DNA of 24,791 nucleotides from an uncultured Peptococcaceae bacterium (GTDB lineage Bacteria > Bacillota > Peptococcia > Peptococcales > Peptococcaceae). Position 1 is the first letter of the stretch. Each line of letters starts with the position of its first letter. Positions 23,106 through 24,791 of the stretch are shown piece by piece. The notes beneath the pieces were generated by a model, which was given only the letters and a program-made list of their open reading frames with translations, did no database searches and was not told the DNA's origin. The stretch lies in the NCBI GenBank assembly GCA_902462325.1, contig CABQBF010000024.1:1-24791 (forward strand), given 5' to 3'. The position numbers and the translations under genes were made by a program.

Positions 23106-23516
23106 CTACAAAACTTCTACCTCTAAATTATTGTGTACATGGAAAAGCGCCCGCTTCATCACTGTATATAACATACCCGGAGCAGTGGCAGCAATCAAAG
23201 CCAATGGGCTAACCTGCGTAATCTGACCTAAAACAGCTCTACCATCCGCCGTCCCCAAAGGACCGCTGAGTAAAAGCGTCAGTGGTTTGATTCCACACAC
23301 TGCCAAAATTTCGCCAGCCACGACACGAAACACCATTGCCACTGTCACATTCAAAACGGTATGGGTTCCCAACAACATTTTGCGTTTTTAGGTTTAAAAT
23401 AGAGTGACACCTTGGTATACAACCCCATCCATAGCGATTCCTATTAAACAAAATCACCATTTCTGGAGATAAATCCACCTCTGTCAAAGCACCTGTCAAA
23501 AGCCATTTATTTTCCA
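23106..23516 (-). pseudogene. Unidentified hydrophobic protein remnant upstream of the bioW remnant
   Basis: The longest frame (23378-23106, 90 residues) contains VLNVTVAMVFRVVAGEILAV, then LTLLLSGPLGTADGRAVLGQ, and LALIAATAPGMLYTVMKRAL, suggesting two or three membrane-like segments. Its ATG has no RBS. Another frame upstream (MENKWLLTGALTEVDLSPEM to about 23430) looks like the continuation after a slip, so this appears to be a broken gene rather than a short intact one. It stops 20 bases before the bioW-like start. The family is not recognised; a transporter component would fit the neighbourhood, but the signature of BioY was looked for and not seen. Confidence 0.35.
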
Positions 23517-23536
23517 TCAATTTTAAAAAATTTATC

Positions 23537-23565
23537 TTGCATTCAACATGCCTTTCTGCTACAAT
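23537..23565 (+). promoter_or_regulatory. rpmB promoter
   Basis: TTGCAT (23537-23542), exactly 17 bp, TACAAT (23560-23565) with TGC before the -10. It overlaps the upstream end of the decayed minus-strand region. Confidence 0.75.
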
Positions 23566-23624
23566 AATACAAGTGATTTCAAAATCAGGATGATAGATTA
23601 GGTTGTTGAAGGAGGTGTACACTG

Positions 23625-23816
23625 ATGTCTAGAAAATGTGAAATCTGCGGTAAAGGCGGCAGCGTAGGAATGCAGGTCAGCCATTCCCATATCAGAACAA
23701 AAAAGAAATGGATGCCAAACATTCAGAAAGTAAGAGTTGTTGTGAACGGTACACCGAAGAAAATTAACGTATGCACCCGTTGCCTGCGTTCCGGTAAGGT
23801 TCAGAGAGCAAACTAA
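23625..23816 (+). CDS. rpmB: Large ribosomal subunit protein bL28
   Basis: This 63-residue protein matches L28: MSRKCEICGKGG at the start, NVCTRCLRSGKVQRAN at the end. The four cysteines (two CxxC pairs) show the zinc-binding form of L28, and the middle has HSHIRTKKKWMPNIQKVRV. It is a component of the 50S subunit needed for 70S assembly. The ATG follows GAAGGAGG at the right distance. It has its own promoter and terminator, so it is monocistronic, as is common in Firmicutes. Confidence 0.98.
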   Translation: MSRKCEICGKGGSVGMQVSHSHIRTKKKWMPNIQKVRVVVNGTPKKINVCTRCLRSGKVQRAN

Positions 23817-23824
23817 ACAATTCC

Positions 23825-23853
23825 GCACCTTGTGTCTGCAGGGTGCATTTTTT
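23825..23853 (+). terminator. rpmB terminator
   Basis: GCACCTTG (23825-23832) pairs with CAGGGTGC (23839-23846), including one G-U pair, followed by ATTTTTT. It lies eight bases after the rpmB stop. Confidence 0.85.
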
Positions 23854-23959
23854 GTGTTTGAAATTTCATCACATTGGTTATATCCAATACATCGTCTTAC
23901 ATTTACAGCAACTTAAAAATCCATTCATATTATTATTTAGGAAAGGATGTTATCACCTT

Positions 23960-24625
23960 ATGTTCATTACCCAATTAGAATATCGAGAAAAAAACACCAC
24001 AACCAACTGGAAACGCATCACCTTCCCTTTGCAGGTCAACCTAACTTCCGAAGATGCACAATTGCCACAGCGCCTATTGCACATTATCGCTTCTCTGCCC
24101 GCTTTTGGCAGCAATCAGCCCAATCACGGCTTTGCCGATGCCATCAGCCGCATTACCTTTCAGGCCGCCCACAGCGAATATATGTGGTTTGCCAAAAGCA
24201 CCCTGCAGGACGGTAAGCTGCTGGTTGACGAAGAAGAACTATACAACCAAGACAACACCATGCTGATGCGCCGCGCTTTTGGTGAACTAACCATCGGGGA
24301 AGCTCCTACCGAGGCCATTCCAGTAGAACAGAGTATGCTGGCCCAACACCCCGAACTGGAAGTGCTGCAAAAATTGCAGAAAGCCTTCCAGCGAGTACAA
24401 TATTATCAACCAACGGACGCTAATCAGGAAACCCTTCTACAGCAAATGAAAGAGGTCCCTCATGGCACCTTAATTCTGCTAGACGGTTGTCAGCTCTCTG
24501 CACCGCTGGACTTATCCGCATTAACAACGCGCAAAGACGTGCAAGTGCTTGCTACTGGCTGCACAGGCTTGCCAGTCATGACCATCAGCAAAAAAGGGAA
24601 GATGATCAGCTGTAGCATGGAATAA
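23960..24625 (+). CDS. Uncharacterised 221-residue protein
   Basis: I do not recognise this protein. The ATG at 23960 is chosen because GGAAAGGATG lies just upstream; the frame is open further back to 23843, but that part overlaps the rpmB terminator. It has no signal peptide or membrane segment. It opens with an alternating beta pattern (MFITQLEYREKNTTTNWKRI), has a long charged and helical middle (ELEVLQKLQKAFQRVQYYQP) and ends with VLATGCTGLPVMTISKKGKM. A segment GTLILLDGCQLSAPLDLSAL could be a beta-loop-alpha unit. Codon use resembles the neighbouring genes, which argues that it is real. Possible context is only its place after rpmB. Confidence 0.7.
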   Translation: MFITQLEYREKNTTTNWKRITFPLQVNLTSEDAQLPQRLLHIIASLPAFGSNQPNHGFADAISRITFQAAHSEYMWFAKSTLQDGKLLVDEEELYNQDNTMLMRRAFGELTIGEAPTEAIPVEQSMLAQHPELEVLQKLQKAFQRVQYYQPTDANQETLLQQMKEVPHGTLILLDGCQLSAPLDLSALTTRKDVQVLATGCTGLPVMTISKKGKMISCSME

Positions 24626-24664
24626 AATTAAAGAAAAAAATATCATTGTGACTTCCATATAAAA

Positions 24665-24778
24665 GAGGAGCTGTCTTCAACGCGCACTGGTCAAGAAAAA
24701 TTGGACACGAATGTTTAGTAAATAAAACAATAAAATTGTAAAATTATACACGTCATAGAAACCCTGCGACAGCCACTC
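24665..24778. repeat. Possible small inverted-repeat element (MITE-like or IS end remnant)
   Basis: GAGGAGCTGTC (24665-24675) and, on the opposite strand, GAGTGGCTGTC (24778-24768) match at 9 of 11 positions as inverted termini of a 114-bp AT-rich segment with no gene. Inside is GGTCAAGAAAAATTGGACAC (24689-24708), which resembles the ends of some IS3-type elements. The segment is close to the window edge, so the assignment is weak. Confidence 0.3.
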
Positions 24779-24791
24779 TAAAAATCATCAG

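Overview
The window looks like chromosomal DNA from a low-to-moderate GC Firmicute. Ribosome binding sites are strong (AGGAGG-type), promoters are sigma-A-like (TTGACA/TATAAT variants), and the intergenic spacers are AT-rich with many hairpin-plus-T-run terminators. The combination of an ilv cluster, a 'copper amine oxidase-like' stalk domain fused to a phosphodiester glycosidase domain, birA and bioW-type sequence would suit an anaerobic gut Negativicute (for example a Phascolarctobacterium/Acidaminococcus relative). That placement is an inference; no 16S or other marker is present.

Layout, left to right. (1) 1-1052: a BlaI-type repressor and the start of a BlaR1/M56-type membrane sensor, translationally coupled, behind a promoter carrying two matching GACAnnTGTC operators. 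(2) 1116-3655: a HAD phosphatase/mutase-like gene and a YtcJ-like amidohydrolase, each with its own terminator. (3) 3828-5429: an exported stalk-plus-phosphodiester-glycosidase protein. (4) 5523-6182: a small XRE regulator, and a probable stand-alone structured small RNA with its own promoter, closing stem and terminator. (5) 6232-11523: a branched-chain amino acid operon on the minus strand, ilvB-ilvN-ilvC-ilvB, with two acetolactate synthase catalytic subunits and one regulatory subunit. A perfect 13-bp inverted repeat lies at the start of its leader, and a DUF401-type membrane protein is divergently transcribed next to it. (6) 13134-13969: a decayed hypothetical gene with two in-frame TAA codons. 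(7) 14095-19198: the uvrB-uvrA excision-repair operon. (8) 19366-20263: a fossil ISL3-family transposase. (9) 20325-21349: two small membrane-anchored proteins rich in CxxCxGxG zinc-knuckle repeats. (10) 21484-23516: birA followed upstream by decayed remnants of biotin-synthesis genes (bioW-like and probably bioF-like) and an unidentified hydrophobic remnant. (11) 23537-24791: rpmB (L28), an unrecognised 221-residue protein, and a possible small inverted-repeat element at the window edge.

How it fits together. The ilv operon makes acetolactate and carries it to dihydroxyisovalerate/dihydroxymethylvalerate. The uvr pair recognises and processes DNA lesions. The intact birA beside broken bioW/bioF-like sequence suggests a strain that still attaches biotin to its carboxylases or decarboxylases but has lost this local biotin-synthesis locus. 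The most novel candidates are the roughly 165-nt small RNA at 5984-6147, whose predicted loop exposes a C-rich stretch complementary to Shine-Dalgarno sequences, the palindrome at the ilv transcription start, and the J-domain-less zinc-knuckle membrane protein pair. No tRNA, rRNA or CRISPR array was seen.
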